Part shown: positions 1 through 7,341 of the stretch, one piece after another | Numbering within the stretch: the stretch's first letter is position 1 | Layout: each line of letters begins with the position of its first letter | Source: JAJCYL01 sp965206015 | Lineage (GTDB): Bacteria; Bacteroidota; Bacteroidia; Cytophagales; Cyclobacteriaceae | Direction: 5' to 3' | Assembly: GCA_965206015.1 (NCBI GenBank) | Contig: CBDBIW010000015.1 | Coordinates: 1 to 64,000 of the forward strand | DNA length: 64,000 nt | Position numbers and translations under genes: made by a program | Notes under the pieces: generated by a model | What the model was told of the DNA's origin: nothing | Database searches by the model: none | The model's input: only the letters and a program-made list of their open reading frames with translations

Positions 1-909
1 TTCCGTAAAAAAATGCGCCTCGATATGGAAAGTATTTTTTATGGCTATACCCTCATGTATCCTGTACTCGAAGGCGGGCATGTAGTCGATGTCAGACCCG
101 TTGACCGGGGGCATTTTGTCCCCCAGAGAGGGAAAATCCTGCAAAACCCCTACCACAACGAAGGACTGCCCCTGAAAGGGCTGGAAAAATATCTCTGGCT
201 CGCCCAACTCGGTGATGACCCCTTCGGGCTCCTTGAAACCGCCGCCGCACTGACCATCCTGAAACGGCACAGCTGGTCATCGTGGGACGAGTTTGAGCAA
301 ATATTCGGTATTCCCCTGCGGGTGGCCAGGGTCAGGGGATCTGACCAGGAGAAGCAAAACGTATTGAATACAATGATCAACTCTGTAAAATCACAAGTCC
401 TGGCTACCGGACACAATACCGAAATCCAGGTTATCCCCGGCGGGCAGTCCGATGCCTTCCAGGTTTTTGCAAAGAAAATAGAAGTAGTCAACAAAGAAAT
501 GTCCAAACTCGTCCTGGGGCAGACCATGACCACCGACGAAGGTTCCAGCAAGAGCCAGAGCGAAACCCACTATAAAGTGCAGTCTGCCATCTTGAAAGAA
601 GACACCCTGCGGCTGCTCGCACACATCAATGCCTTTCTTCCCGTCTTGCGGCAATACGGCTATCCTGTACCGGTCACCGCTGAAGTCCGCATCGTTCCCG
701 CTACACAGACCGCCGACGACAAAATCAGCATCGACAGCGTCCTTTTACAGTCAGGAGTACAGCTCGATACAAAATACCTGGAGGAAACCTACGGCGTAAA
801 AATAGCCGGGCCGACAGCGATTCACCAGCCGGGGAACACAGTCCCCACCGCCAACATGGATGCCATCAGGGAAATAGACCATTACTACAACTTAATTGAA
901 AACGGATAA
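1..909 (+). CDS. Mu-like phage portal protein (gp29/DUF935 family), 5' partial
   Basis: The frame is open to the first base of the window, so the N-terminus lies upstream; the ATG at 13 is internal. The visible ~300 residues match the C-terminal half of Mu gp29-type portals (DUF935). These form the dodecameric ring at the head vertex through which DNA enters and leaves. Seen: a segment on the distance to the phage head wall (WLAQLGDDPFGLLE), a WDEFEQIFGIPLR block, and GQTMTTDEGSSKSQSETH, a very typical DUF935 stretch. It is the first of five collinear head/tail-joining genes on this strand; the next gene starts 3 bases after its stop. The family call is from remembered motifs, not a search. 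Confidence 0.85.
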   Translation, partial: FRKKMRLDMESIFYGYTLMYPVLEGGHVVDVRPVDRGHFVPQRGKILQNPYHNEGLPLKGLEKYLWLAQLGDDPFGLLETAAALTILKRHSWSSWDEFEQIFGIPLRVARVRGSDQEKQNVLNTMINSVKSQVLATGHNTEIQVIPGGQSDAFQVFAKKIEVVNKEMSKLVLGQTMTTDEGSSKSQSETHYKVQSAILKEDTLRLLAHINAFLPVLRQYGYPVPVTAEVRIVPATQTADDKISIDSVLLQSGVQLDTKYLEETYGVKIAGPTAIHQPGNTVPTANMDAIREIDHYYNLIENG

Positions 910-912
910 AAA

Positions 913-1404
913 ATGAGAGCCGCCCTGTTCAACCATATTAAAACACGCCTTGAAACCATTGGGCAGATCAGGTGGGTAGACCTCGACACCCGGCAGGTGG
1001 ACGAGCCAAAAGAAAACTACCCGGTCCCTTTTCCTGCCGTCCTCGTGCTTTTCAATGATTTCTTTTATCAGCAGGGCACACACGGAGGGCAGGAAGTCAG
1101 TGCAAAGGTTTCTCTCAACGTTTGGCAGTACCGGTACACTGACCATTTTAACCCCCGGGGACAAAAGGAGATCAGCGATTTATTCGGATTGGTCGAAAGC
1201 ATAGGCAACACCATGCACAACTCATATATCGACACGGTGTCCATCTCCCCTTTCAAAAGAACCGCTGAAAGCACCATCGCCCAGGTGGGCAATCTCTTCG
1301 GATACTCCATACAGTTTGAAGCCATTTTGCACTATTGTCCACCGGTCACTTACGGGAGGGTAAGGAAATTAAATATCGAAAAAGTGAAGCATCAACAGGG
1401 CTAA
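913..1404 (+). CDS. Phage head-tail region protein, function unassigned
   Basis: A 163-residue protein encoded 3 bases after the portal stop, inside the collinear Mu-like structural cluster. It has no signal peptide or membrane segment. The middle (LNVWQYRYTDHF) and the C-terminus look like a compact alpha/beta fold, as in small tail-terminator or head-tail connector proteins. Mu itself has gp36 and gp37 after the major head protein, and the next gene here is gp36-like, so this could be the gp37-type partner; that is inferred from position only. A hypothetical phage structural protein is the safe label. Confidence 0.6.
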   Translation: MRAALFNHIKTRLETIGQIRWVDLDTRQVDEPKENYPVPFPAVLVLFNDFFYQQGTHGGQEVSAKVSLNVWQYRYTDHFNPRGQKEISDLFGLVESIGNTMHNSYIDTVSISPFKRTAESTIAQVGNLFGYSIQFEAILHYCPPVTYGRVRKLNIEKVKHQQG

Positions 1405-1415
1405 ACAAAACTGAA

Positions 1416-1823
1416 ATGATCACAATCCATGAACTTAAAACCGTAGCCCCCGGCGAGATCGTCACCTCTATTATTGACGGAGATGACACCATCGCAGGGC
1501 AAATTATCCTGGAAGCGGAGCAAACCATACGTTCTTATCTGCATCACCGGTATGATACGGCGGCAATATTCGCCGCCACCGCTGACAACAGGCATCCGCT
1601 CATTATGAAGCTGCTGAAGGAAGTGGCTATTTACCACCTCTACACCCGACGCTCACGCGACGCCGTCAATGAAGCCGCCATACACCGCTACGAATACGCC
1701 ATGAAGCAGCTCAAAGAGATCGCTACAGGCATTATTCACCCCGAAGGACTCCCGCTGGCCAATAACACAGAGAGCAGCCAGGTATTTGCTTCCGGCAAAG
1801 CACCACACGACACACACTTTTAA
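1416..1823 (+). CDS. Mu gp36-like protein (DUF1320)
   Basis: The ATG at 1416 is chosen over the upstream non-ATG start at 1335, because 1335 would overlap the preceding gene by 70 bases and this one gives a 135-residue protein of the usual DUF1320 size. Seen: an N-terminal domain with AEQTIRSYLHHRYDT, followed by HPLIMKLLKEVAIYHLYTRRS, the central helix typical of gp36-like proteins (a helical head-tail adaptor). The C-terminus is polar and unstructured. The gene stops 2 bases before the gpG-like gene, so the two are surely cotranscribed. Confidence 0.7.
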   Translation: MITIHELKTVAPGEIVTSIIDGDDTIAGQIILEAEQTIRSYLHHRYDTAAIFAATADNRHPLIMKLLKEVAIYHLYTRRSRDAVNEAAIHRYEYAMKQLKEIATGIIHPEGLPLANNTESSQVFASGKAPHDTHF

Positions 1824-1825
1824 AA

Positions 1826-2287
1826 ATGAAAAAACTTACCGGCCTCGACAAGATCGTCCGTGACAAAATGCAGAAAGCAGAAAAAACCGTTTTCAGGATC
1901 ATGAAAGTAGAAACGAAAAACTTCGTCAAAGAAAACTTCCAGCAGCAGGGATTCCAGTCTGCCGGCTTTCAAGAATGGAAACCCCGAAAGACCACCGACA
2001 CCAGAGGGCGGGACCTGCGCTATTACAAAAGAGGCAAAAGAAAAGGAAAACTCACCAGATTCGGACGCAAACACGAAGGCAGGGCCATCCTCATCGGGCA
2101 CGACTCGGAAAACAAAATGCGCGACAGCTTTCGATCTGTACGTGAAGGGAATAAACTCAACTTCTTTGCCAGGGATTATGCCATATATCACAATGAAGGC
2201 ACCGGACACCTCCCGCCCCGAAAAATGATTGGCAAAAGCCCTCACCTCATTAGTCAGATCAGAAAAGCCCTTGAAACCGGAAATTAA
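1826..2287 (+). CDS. Phage virion morphogenesis protein, Mu gpG-like
   Basis: A 153-residue basic protein with the pattern of the Phage_tail_S / gpG family, which acts in tail completion or head-tail joining. Seen: FQEWKPRK near residue 50, a lysine/arginine-rich linker, then RAILIGHDSENKMRDSFR and the C-terminal motif YAIYHNEGTGHLPPRKMIG, the most recognisable part of the family (H-N-E-G-T followed by P-x-R-x-x-I/M-G). It starts 2 bases after the gp36-like stop and overlaps the start of the MuF gene. Confidence in the family is high; its exact role in this phage is inferred. Confidence 0.82.
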   Translation: MKKLTGLDKIVRDKMQKAEKTVFRIMKVETKNFVKENFQQQGFQSAGFQEWKPRKTTDTRGRDLRYYKRGKRKGKLTRFGRKHEGRAILIGHDSENKMRDSFRSVREGNKLNFFARDYAIYHNEGTGHLPPRKMIGKSPHLISQIRKALETGN

Positions 2288-3371
2288 AAACATCCTGAAA
2301 AACCTGGCCAGAGACCTTGAGTTGCCTGAACCCGGCCAAACGGCGAAAACCGCCGTCAACAGGGCTGCCCGTGCCTTGTTCCCCCTCCACTGCAAGACAC
2401 TGGAAAGCGGCCTGGGCTTTTCCCTTGACCAGCTACAATATGGCAGCGGGCAATACCGGGTAGCCGCCAGACTCTACGAAAACATGGCCCGTTTTTCCGC
2501 TGCCAAACTCCACACTTTCACGAAGCAATACCTCGATCAAAGTGATCTTATACAAAAAGCGTCAGTGATGGAACGACACGCCGGACACTGGCACAAAGCC
2601 GAAACCATCACCATCCACCGGCAGGCCCAGCAGGCTCGCAAATGGACCGAATACGAAGAAGACGCCCCGCTATATCCTAACTTGACTTATGATGCGGTGA
2701 TGGACGCACGCACACGACCCGGACACCGCCTGCTAAACAACATCACCCTGCCCCTGACCCACCCCTTCTGGGATACCCACTATCCTCCAAACGACTATGG
2801 ATGCCGGTGCGATGTAAGACAGGCACGGGGTAAATCCTCCCCCGAACCGCTCGTTAATGAAAAAATTGAAAACGCCCGCATCAAACCCCTGTTCCAGAAC
2901 AACGCCGGGAAGTCCGGACAACTCTTTAAAAACCATCCTTACCTGACCAGGCATACCAGAGGCATGGAAAAGGAAGTAGGGACTATCGCTAAAAATGCCG
3001 TTTCTTCTTTTTTAAAGCAATCAAAACTGAGAGACCGGACCGTAAAAAAACAAATCGCCTATACAGATACCACCGTTCCGGGGAATCCTGTACTCAAAAA
3101 GGAAATAGAAATTACGGCCACCGGTACGTTTATCAACAAAATACGACTCCTGGATATCAGCCAGCAGCTTCTTGCCTTAAACTGGCATCAGTTTCCTGAA
3201 ATGAAGAAATCTACTTTTATAAAAGAAGTGGTCAGGGGTACAAGAGGGGAGCGTGGAAAAGAAAAATTCAATGAGTTTTATTCCATGAGGATTGACAATC
3301 TGGTATTTCAGTTTGGCATTAGAAAAGATGCCGACGAATATACCATGTACTACATGAAGGAAATTGGATAA
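2229..3371 (+). CDS. Phage head morphogenesis protein, Mu gpF (MuF) family, with C-terminal extension
   Basis: MuF proteins are minor head proteins incorporated near the portal. Diagnostic here is the stretch from about residue 158 to 198: RTRPGHRLLNN, HPFWDTHYPPNDYGCRCDVRQ, i.e. the R-T-R-P-x-H, P-F-W-D and Y-P-P-N-x-x-G-C-R-C signature. The listed start is a TTG at 2229 that overlaps gpG by 59 bases; a later start is possible because the N-terminal ~60 residues are not recognisable. After residue ~250 comes a separate ~130-residue region (ending DEYTMYYMKEIG) beyond the MuF core. In other phages this position often carries a fused enzymatic or toxin domain; I do not recognise this one. It is the last gene of the + strand structural run. 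Confidence 0.82.
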   Translation: MAKALTSLVRSEKPLKPEIKNILKNLARDLELPEPGQTAKTAVNRAARALFPLHCKTLESGLGFSLDQLQYGSGQYRVAARLYENMARFSAAKLHTFTKQYLDQSDLIQKASVMERHAGHWHKAETITIHRQAQQARKWTEYEEDAPLYPNLTYDAVMDARTRPGHRLLNNITLPLTHPFWDTHYPPNDYGCRCDVRQARGKSSPEPLVNEKIENARIKPLFQNNAGKSGQLFKNHPYLTRHTRGMEKEVGTIAKNAVSSFLKQSKLRDRTVKKQIAYTDTTVPGNPVLKKEIEITATGTFINKIRLLDISQQLLALNWHQFPEMKKSTFIKEVVRGTRGERGKEKFNEFYSMRIDNLVFQFGIRKDADEYTMYYMKEIG

Positions 3372-3577
3372 GCCCGGGTACCCTGTTAAACGACAGGGCC
3401 CGAGACTTAACCGGTTTCTTACGCCGGGCACGGCCTCCCGACCGCACTTGAGGTAAAGATACGGATTTGATCTGAAAGATACGAATCCCGGGCTCTTCTG
3501 ATTGTGCTCTTCCCACAAAAAAAAAGGGCAGGCCTTGTCATAAGCTGTACCCCCCCCCCCCCCCTTCCAGCTACCAG
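3372..3577 (+). other. Convergent intergenic region with a C15 homopolymer
   Basis: About 200 bases lie between the convergent ends of the structural genes (+) and the early operon (-). It holds a small inverted repeat (CCCTGT/ACAGGG near 3382-3399), a run of nine A at about 3518 and an uninterrupted run of 15 C at 3550-3564. No coding sequence is supported. The C run lies 14 bases downstream of the stop codon of the last minus-strand gene, so slippage there would not alter that protein. Confidence 0.6.
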
Positions 3578-3898
3578 CTATTCATCATCAAATTCTTCTT
3601 CTTCTGCTCTTTCTTCTGCTGTTTTAAAATTCATGGTATGAAAATTCAGGGTATCTGGTTTAGGGGGGCCTTCCCTGAGCATTTGAATGATTGTATCAAT
3701 GTTCTGATCTTCACAAAGGAAACCGTGACCTTCTGAAATTAATTTTGAAATGCTTTCGAGAATGCCAGGCTCGACGTAGGAATATATGCGGGTATCTCCT
3801 ACCGCTTTTTCTATTAGGTTGTACGCTTCCCGGAGATTCTTGCGAGCCTCCTCTAACTTGCTGAATCTTGCCTGCTGAACCTTTTCTGAATATTTCAT
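3578..3898 (-). CDS. Hypothetical phage protein, acidic C-terminus
   Basis: A 106-residue soluble protein with a helical, charged N-terminus (likely coiled coil over residues 1-40) and a strongly acidic tail (AEERAEEEEFDDE). No family is recognised. It is the last gene of the long minus-strand early operon, seven bases downstream of the methyltransferase-like remnant, and converges on the MuF gene. Being convergent with a MuF gene that has a C-terminal extension, it could be an immunity or accessory partner, but nothing in the sequence shows that. Confidence 0.5.
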   Translation of the reverse strand: MKYSEKVQQARFSKLEEARKNLREAYNLIEKAVGDTRIYSYVEPGILESISKLISEGHGFLCEDQNIDTIIQMLREGPPKPDTLNFHTMNFKTAEERAEEEEFDDE

Positions 3899-3905
3899 AA
3901 TTTGA

Positions 3906-4031
3906 TTAAAAAGTGTTGACTAAAATAATTTCATCTAAAGTTTTTGAGCCATTTTCCAAAATAAAAGGGTGATCAAACTCACTCATGGCAAAAGGTAGTC
4001 CAATGCCGCTGAATAAACTGCCATGGTTCAT
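3906..4031 (-). pseudogene. Remnant resembling the N-terminus of a DNA cytosine methyltransferase
   Basis: A 41-codon frame whose ATG overlaps the stop of the preceding gene as ATGA. It begins MNHGSLFSGIG, which matches motif I (the S-adenosylmethionine-binding F-x-G-x-G) at the extreme N-terminus of cytosine-5 DNA methyltransferases. After that motif the family consensus is lost and the frame ends after 30 more residues. A full enzyme is over 300 residues. The likely reading is a phage methyltransferase reduced to its first residues by a deletion whose other edge is unknown. A coincidental small gene is the alternative. Confidence 0.45.
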
Positions 4032-4252
4032 TTCCCCCCCGATCTGTACTCCACCCTGCCAAAGACAATCTTCCCGATGCAGGCCTCGCTCAGGGGCGGA
4101 AACTCATCGGACAGCATGGCCAGAATGGCCTCGTTGGTGAACTTCTTTTTCCCTTTGTACTGCTCGGCACCTAATGCCGGAAAACGCTCTATGACCAGCT
4201 CATCACGCTTTTTTAGTCGTTTTAATCGCCCTTCAATGCTTTTTTCCTCCAT
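4028..4252 (-). CDS. Small hypothetical phage protein
   Basis: The ATG at 4252 is preferred to a GTG at 4297, which would overlap the upstream gene by 65 bases instead of 20. The 74-residue product is basic at the start (RLKRLKKRDE) and has no recognised domain. It is part of the tightly packed early operon, with a 4-base ATGA overlap to the methyltransferase-like remnant downstream. Confidence 0.45.
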   Translation of the reverse strand: MEEKSIEGRLKRLKKRDELVIERFPALGAEQYKGKKKFTNEAILAMLSDEFPPLSEACIGKIVFGRVEYRSGGK

Positions 4253-4856
4253 CTGTCTGCTTTTTTTTCTCAGTATTGCCCTGCTGATGGGTTCCACGCC
4301 GGGCTTTTTCCATCATATAGTGTGTCCTGGCCATGGCAAAGGTTTCCCGTTCTTTCTCTTCATTGCTCTTGCGGGAGGTGTCGTTCCATTCTTTTACCTG
4401 TGCATGGTGATCCAGAGAGCGTTGGGCTGCCACATCGCATCGCTCTTCAAAGTAGTCGGCGAACCAGCCAAGTACCTTGGGCATGGTCAGACTCTCATAA
4501 AACTCCCCATAATGCCCCGACCCTGCCCTTCGCATGATCACATGCACATCGGCCATGGTCAGGTGACGATGGATGGCTGCTACCTCTGCGGCTGTCTCAT
4601 CGATCTGCAACTCGCCTAAAGGACGCTTCAAATCCAGCATTTCATTCAGGTACACCAGTTGCAACTTGATCAGGGCTTGCACCTTTTCGGTACCCAGCGC
4701 ATGTTCGAGCTTTCCCAGACTGTGGCTGGGGGCATCCAGTGCCTGGGCTACCGTACGTACTTCCCGATAATGCCTGGTCAGGGCTTCAGGTGCATAGATC
4801 GTCAAGTATTCGCTGCTTGTACTGAGCTGAGATGTTTCCTTTTTTATCAGTTCCAT
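4233..4856 (-). CDS. Hypothetical phage protein, helical
   Basis: A 207-residue, mostly helical soluble protein. Its N-terminal 60 residues contain RHYREVRTVAQALDAP; the middle has LQLVYLNEMLDLKRPLGELQIDETAAEVAAI and MADVHVIMRRAGSGHYGEFYESLTMPKVLGWFADY (described in pieces). The C-terminus is lysine-rich and disordered. The middle resembles proteins often found in the early regions of Bacteroidota Mu-like phages, where the spacing suggests a replication or DNA-handling accessory, but I cannot name a family. It overlaps both neighbours (70 bases upstream, 20 downstream). Confidence 0.55.
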   Translation of the reverse strand: MELIKKETSQLSTSSEYLTIYAPEALTRHYREVRTVAQALDAPSHSLGKLEHALGTEKVQALIKLQLVYLNEMLDLKRPLGELQIDETAAEVAAIHRHLTMADVHVIMRRAGSGHYGEFYESLTMPKVLGWFADYFEERCDVAAQRSLDHHAQVKEWNDTSRKSNEEKERETFAMARTHYMMEKARRGTHQQGNTEKKKQTDGGKKH

Positions 4857-5241
4857 GCTTGCTTATTTCTGCTATGATTTCGGGAAAACTCCCGTCTATT
4901 TTACACACGCTCAGGCGGTCAATGTACCACTGGGGAAGGTGTCTGATCACAGAATCGAACCAATGAACGATATCCTCATCGCCGGGGTGTTCCACTTTAG
5001 CAACCCCGTAGAGCTTTTTAATAATACGGTTCAAACATTGTGCATCCTTTGCCTGCCACGGGTAGGCTATACCGGTATGTTTTTCAAAGGCTTTTAAAAA
5101 TACCTCCCTGCATCTGGAATGAACCGTAACACTGGTTTTGCCCCATTCAGGACAGGCCACTCCCAGCGCATGGGCCAGTGCCTGTCGCAGCTCGGCTTTT
5201 GAGGCCGATTTGCGGTTCAATATCTTTTCAGGGCCGGTCAT
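4786..5241 (-). CDS. Hypothetical phage protein
   Basis: A 151-residue protein with a helical N-terminus (SKAELRQALAHALGVACPEW) and a central YPWQAKDAQCLNRIIKKL segment. The C-terminal SFPEIIAEISKHGT is reminiscent of the short helix at the end of some phage replication-organiser proteins, which usually reads like F-x-x-I-x-x-K. That is a weak similarity. Its ATG overlaps the stop of the 50-residue gene upstream, and its 3' part overlaps the next gene by 71 bases. Confidence 0.5.
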   Translation of the reverse strand: MTGPEKILNRKSASKAELRQALAHALGVACPEWGKTSVTVHSRCREVFLKAFEKHTGIAYPWQAKDAQCLNRIIKKLYGVAKVEHPGDEDIVHWFDSVIRHLPQWYIDRLSVCKIDGSFPEIIAEISKHGTDKKGNISAQYKQRILDDLCT

Positions 5242-5390
5242 GGTTTCATTGCTTTTTGAGCCAGGTACTTCCTGCGAGCCATGCGGATTATCCGTAACAT
5301 ATCATCGGGGGTCATGCCTGCATCCTGCATTTCCTTTATCATTTTGTCTGCTGCGATTTCATCCTTTGTCATGTGTGCTTCTTTTTTCAT
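5238..5390 (-). CDS. 50-residue hypothetical phage protein
   Basis: A short gene with ATG at 5390 and TGA at 5238-5240. It makes 50 residues beginning MKKEAHMTKDEIAADKMIKE and ending RKYLAQKAMKP, a single charged helical protein with no recognised family. Both ends use 4-base ATGA overlaps with their neighbours (5387-5390 and 5238-5241), which is strong evidence that it is translated as part of the operon despite its size. Confidence 0.6.
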   Translation of the reverse strand: MKKEAHMTKDEIAADKMIKEMQDAGMTPDDMLRIIRMARRKYLAQKAMKP

Positions 5391-5797
5391 CGGTGTACCT
5401 CCTTCAAATGACTTTGGTACATCAGTTCGGCCTGCGTGACCAGCCCCGCCAGTTCCGCCCGGCTGTGCTGGTTCAGGGACTTGTGGAATTTTCCGTACTT
5501 TTTCACCCAGGTATAAATAGCACGCATGTCGGCTTTTGTTCCTGCTTCGTTTTCATAGCCCATCTTGCGAAACAGGGCGATCACCTTGCGCCGCATCCGG
5601 TTGTCTGCGCCGTCATGAACCCTGCCTGCCACCTGTCCCATTTTGTCAATCAGCCTGGTGTACTCCGGGTGGGTCAGTTCCCGAAGGCTGTGGGTACGGC
5701 CTTCGGTTATTTCCAGGACTACCTCACTGCGATCAATGAGGCAGCCTGCATGTTGAAGCCGTTTCTCCAGTGCGAAATAGTGGCGATAGCGGCTCAT
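5387..5797 (-). CDS. Phage early protein, possibly GemA-like
   Basis: A 136-residue protein. The N-terminal half contains RSEVVLEITEGRTHSLREL followed by HPEYTRLIDKM. The C-terminal half has RRKVIALFRKMGY, then WVKKYGKFHKSLNQHSRAELAGLVTQAE, which resembles the C-terminal part of Mu gp16/GemA-type proteins (R-x-x-I-x-x-L-x-x-x-G, W-x-x-x-Y, L-x-x-L-V). Mu GemA influences host gene expression and DNA topology. The position next to a Gam-like gene in an early operon fits. The N-terminus differs from the GemA consensus, so the name is tentative. Confidence 0.45.
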   Translation of the reverse strand: MSRYRHYFALEKRLQHAGCLIDRSEVVLEITEGRTHSLRELTHPEYTRLIDKMGQVAGRVHDGADNRMRRKVIALFRKMGYENEAGTKADMRAIYTWVKKYGKFHKSLNQHSRAELAGLVTQAELMYQSHLKEVHR

Positions 5798-6192
5798 ACC
5801 TCTACTTTAAAAGTATCGTAGGTCATGATTTCAATGCCGAACTTCTCATAGTTCGGGTCTCCCACGTAGGCCCTGGCTTTGCCGAGTTGTACCTGCTCAA
5901 TGACACGGACAAGGTTGGGGAACTTCTTTTTGAACGTTTTCATGTCGAAGTCCTCCGGCAACTCGATCTTGCTGCTGGCCACCCATTTGAGTCTGCCACC
6001 CTCGAAGTGGGCCGTCTTTCCGTCAAACCATTCCGGATGACGTTCGGCTATTTCCAGCAGGGCCAGTTCAATGGCCTTCTTTTCGTGGCTGCTTTCTTTC
6101 TGTGTCTGATCATACGACTTGTACTGCCCGAGCAGTTCCCTGGCGATGTTTCGATCGCTCTTCTGTTTGCTTTCTGTCTGAATTGCTTCCAT
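5794..6192 (-). CDS. Possible Mu Gam-like host-nuclease inhibitor
   Basis: A 132-residue protein: a charged helical N-terminus (residues 1-50), then WFDGKTAHFEGGRLKWV and a segment with FDMKTFKKKFPNLVRVIEQVQ. Gam-like proteins bind DNA ends as dimers and block host exonucleases. They share a helical hairpin followed by a short beta/alpha part of the type G-x-L-x-W then L-x-x-x-x-P-x-L-V-R. The size and position beside the GemA-like gene fit. It shares 4 bases with the next gene and overlaps the previous one by 83 bases. The name is tentative. Confidence 0.45.
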   Translation of the reverse strand: MEAIQTESKQKSDRNIARELLGQYKSYDQTQKESSHEKKAIELALLEIAERHPEWFDGKTAHFEGGRLKWVASSKIELPEDFDMKTFKKKFPNLVRVIEQVQLGKARAYVGDPNYEKFGIEIMTYDTFKVEV

Positions 6193-6583
6193 TTTTTATT
6201 GATTTTAATTTGTAGATATAATGATTAAAAAAACTCGTTTCCACCCGCCCGTCATCCAGCAGACAGGACATTACGACCCGGTAGTATTTCGGCGTAAGTA
6301 CAACATTTGCTTTACCGGAGAGGCGCAGGCAGTACGCCTCCTGCTGCTTCCATTCGGCCAGCCACCAGTTCCAAAACTTCCAGTCAGCGGCGATCATCCG
6401 ATGATAACCTGCATATTTCGCATCCTTCACGGGGTAGTGCCCTTCCAAAAAGGCATGCCCCATGTCCAGCCACTGGTTGTTGCAGGTGTCTTCGCTCCAG
6501 CCGAAAGCGGCACGGATATGCTGTTGATTCCAGGCGTAAGCCTTTCTGATCCTTGCGATATGGGTTGTTTTTTGCTTTCTCAT
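6110..6583 (-). CDS. Hypothetical phage protein, tryptophan-rich
   Basis: A 157-residue basic protein starting MRKQKTTHIARIRKAYAWNQ, with WSEDTCNNQWLDMGHAFLEGHYP and a tryptophan-rich WKFWNWWLAEWKQQE stretch near residue 70-80. The C-terminal ~40 residues are polar and overlap the Gam-like gene by 83 bases, so an earlier functional end is possible. No family is recognised. It starts 11 bases after the 73-residue protein upstream. Confidence 0.5.
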   Translation of the reverse strand: MRKQKTTHIARIRKAYAWNQQHIRAAFGWSEDTCNNQWLDMGHAFLEGHYPVKDAKYAGYHRMIAADWKFWNWWLAEWKQQEAYCLRLSGKANVVLTPKYYRVVMSCLLDDGRVETSFFNHYIYKLKSIKNGSNSDRKQTEERSKHRQGTARAVQVV

Positions 6584-6593
6584 TTTTCATTCG

Positions 6594-6815
6594 CTAAACC
6601 AGTTTCGCCGTGGCGACGGTAGCTCCGGTCTGTGCCGCCGCACTCCCGGCGGTCGATACCGCTATCCCCGAAGGAATATCCGCCGTTTTAATGTATTTGT
6701 CAATAGCCGAAGCCAGCTTCCCGGCCAGGGCATCATCGACGTTTGCTGTCTCGTCTCTCATGCCCTCTAAAATCTTTTTCAAGTCGTTCTTCAAGGTCGT
6801 TTTATCCAGTGCCAT
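6594..6815 (-). CDS. Small alanine-rich phage protein
   Basis: The ATG at 6815 is chosen because it lies just after the spike gene stop (6820) and begins MALDKTTLKNDLKKILEGM. The upstream extension to 6890 only repeats spike-gene DNA in another frame. The 73-residue product has a helical N-terminus and a small, Ala/Thr-rich C-terminus (AGSAAAQTGATVATAKLV). The position directly after hub and spike suggests a small baseplate accessory, but no family is recognised. Confidence 0.55.
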   Translation of the reverse strand: MALDKTTLKNDLKKILEGMRDETANVDDALAGKLASAIDKYIKTADIPSGIAVSTAGSAAAQTGATVATAKLV

Positions 6816-6819
6816 GTTC

Positions 6820-7341
6820 TTATTTGAATAGTTCGTTAATATGCTCCAGTAACGCATTGCATTTTTCAATGCTCGGAGGCAAAGGAGCATTCGTAGCTCC
6901 CATATTCGTAGCCAGTTTCAGTGTCTGGATAGCCTCCACAATATCTTCCAACAGCTGCTTCAAAGACACCCTGCCATTCCCGATAGACAACTTGTCTCCG
7001 GTGATCAGCGCAATAGCTTTAGCCGTGATCGTCACCGAGGTGTCACCATTTATATGCTCAAACCGCTCCACTTCTGTAAAGCCGCTCACGAAATACACAT
7101 GACCCTCGTATAGCGGCGACACCCGCACGATACTGCCCACACGGGGGTAAACCACCCAGTAGTCCGTTATCCCGTCGTCTTCCAGTGCTATCAGCCGGAC
7201 CGGCTCCAGTTCCTCTTCACTCTCCAGCAGCTTCACCCGGCAGGTCGTGCCTGCTACTTCCTCTACCGTGGCCAGACGGGAGTAAGGATAATCTCCCCGC
7301 ACCTGACTTAATAGCTCTATCAACTGCCTTCTACCGTCCAT
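6820..7341 (-). CDS. Phage baseplate spike protein (gpV / Mu gp45-like)
   Basis: A 173-residue protein with the architecture of contractile-tail spikes: a helical N-terminus, an OB-fold-like domain (about residues 20-95, beginning YSRLATVEEVAGTTCRVKLL and including GSIVRVSPLYEGHVYFVSGF), a short beta-helix-like stretch (HINGDTSVTITAKAIALITG), and a helical C-terminus. The spike sits at the tip of the tail tube and pierces the host envelope. Its ATG overlaps the hub stop as TGATG, so the two are translationally coupled; hub-spike adjacency is the usual tail arrangement. The oddity is that the pair lies in the early operon after muB. Confidence 0.7.
   Translation of the reverse strand: MDGRRQLIELLSQVRGDYPYSRLATVEEVAGTTCRVKLLESEEELEPVRLIALEDDGITDYWVVYPRVGSIVRVSPLYEGHVYFVSGFTEVERFEHINGDTSVTITAKAIALITGDKLSIGNGRVSLKQLLEDIVEAIQTLKLATNMGATNAPLPPSIEKCNALLEHINELFK

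Noticed and set aside
3177..3518. 113- and 65-codon minus-strand frames over the MuF 3' end
   Set aside because: Overlap the MuF coding sequence and an A9 run; no recognisable domain.
4023..6228. Several long + strand frames (198, 227 and 152 codons)
   Set aside because: Antisense to the compact minus-strand early operon, whose genes show repeated 4-base overlaps.
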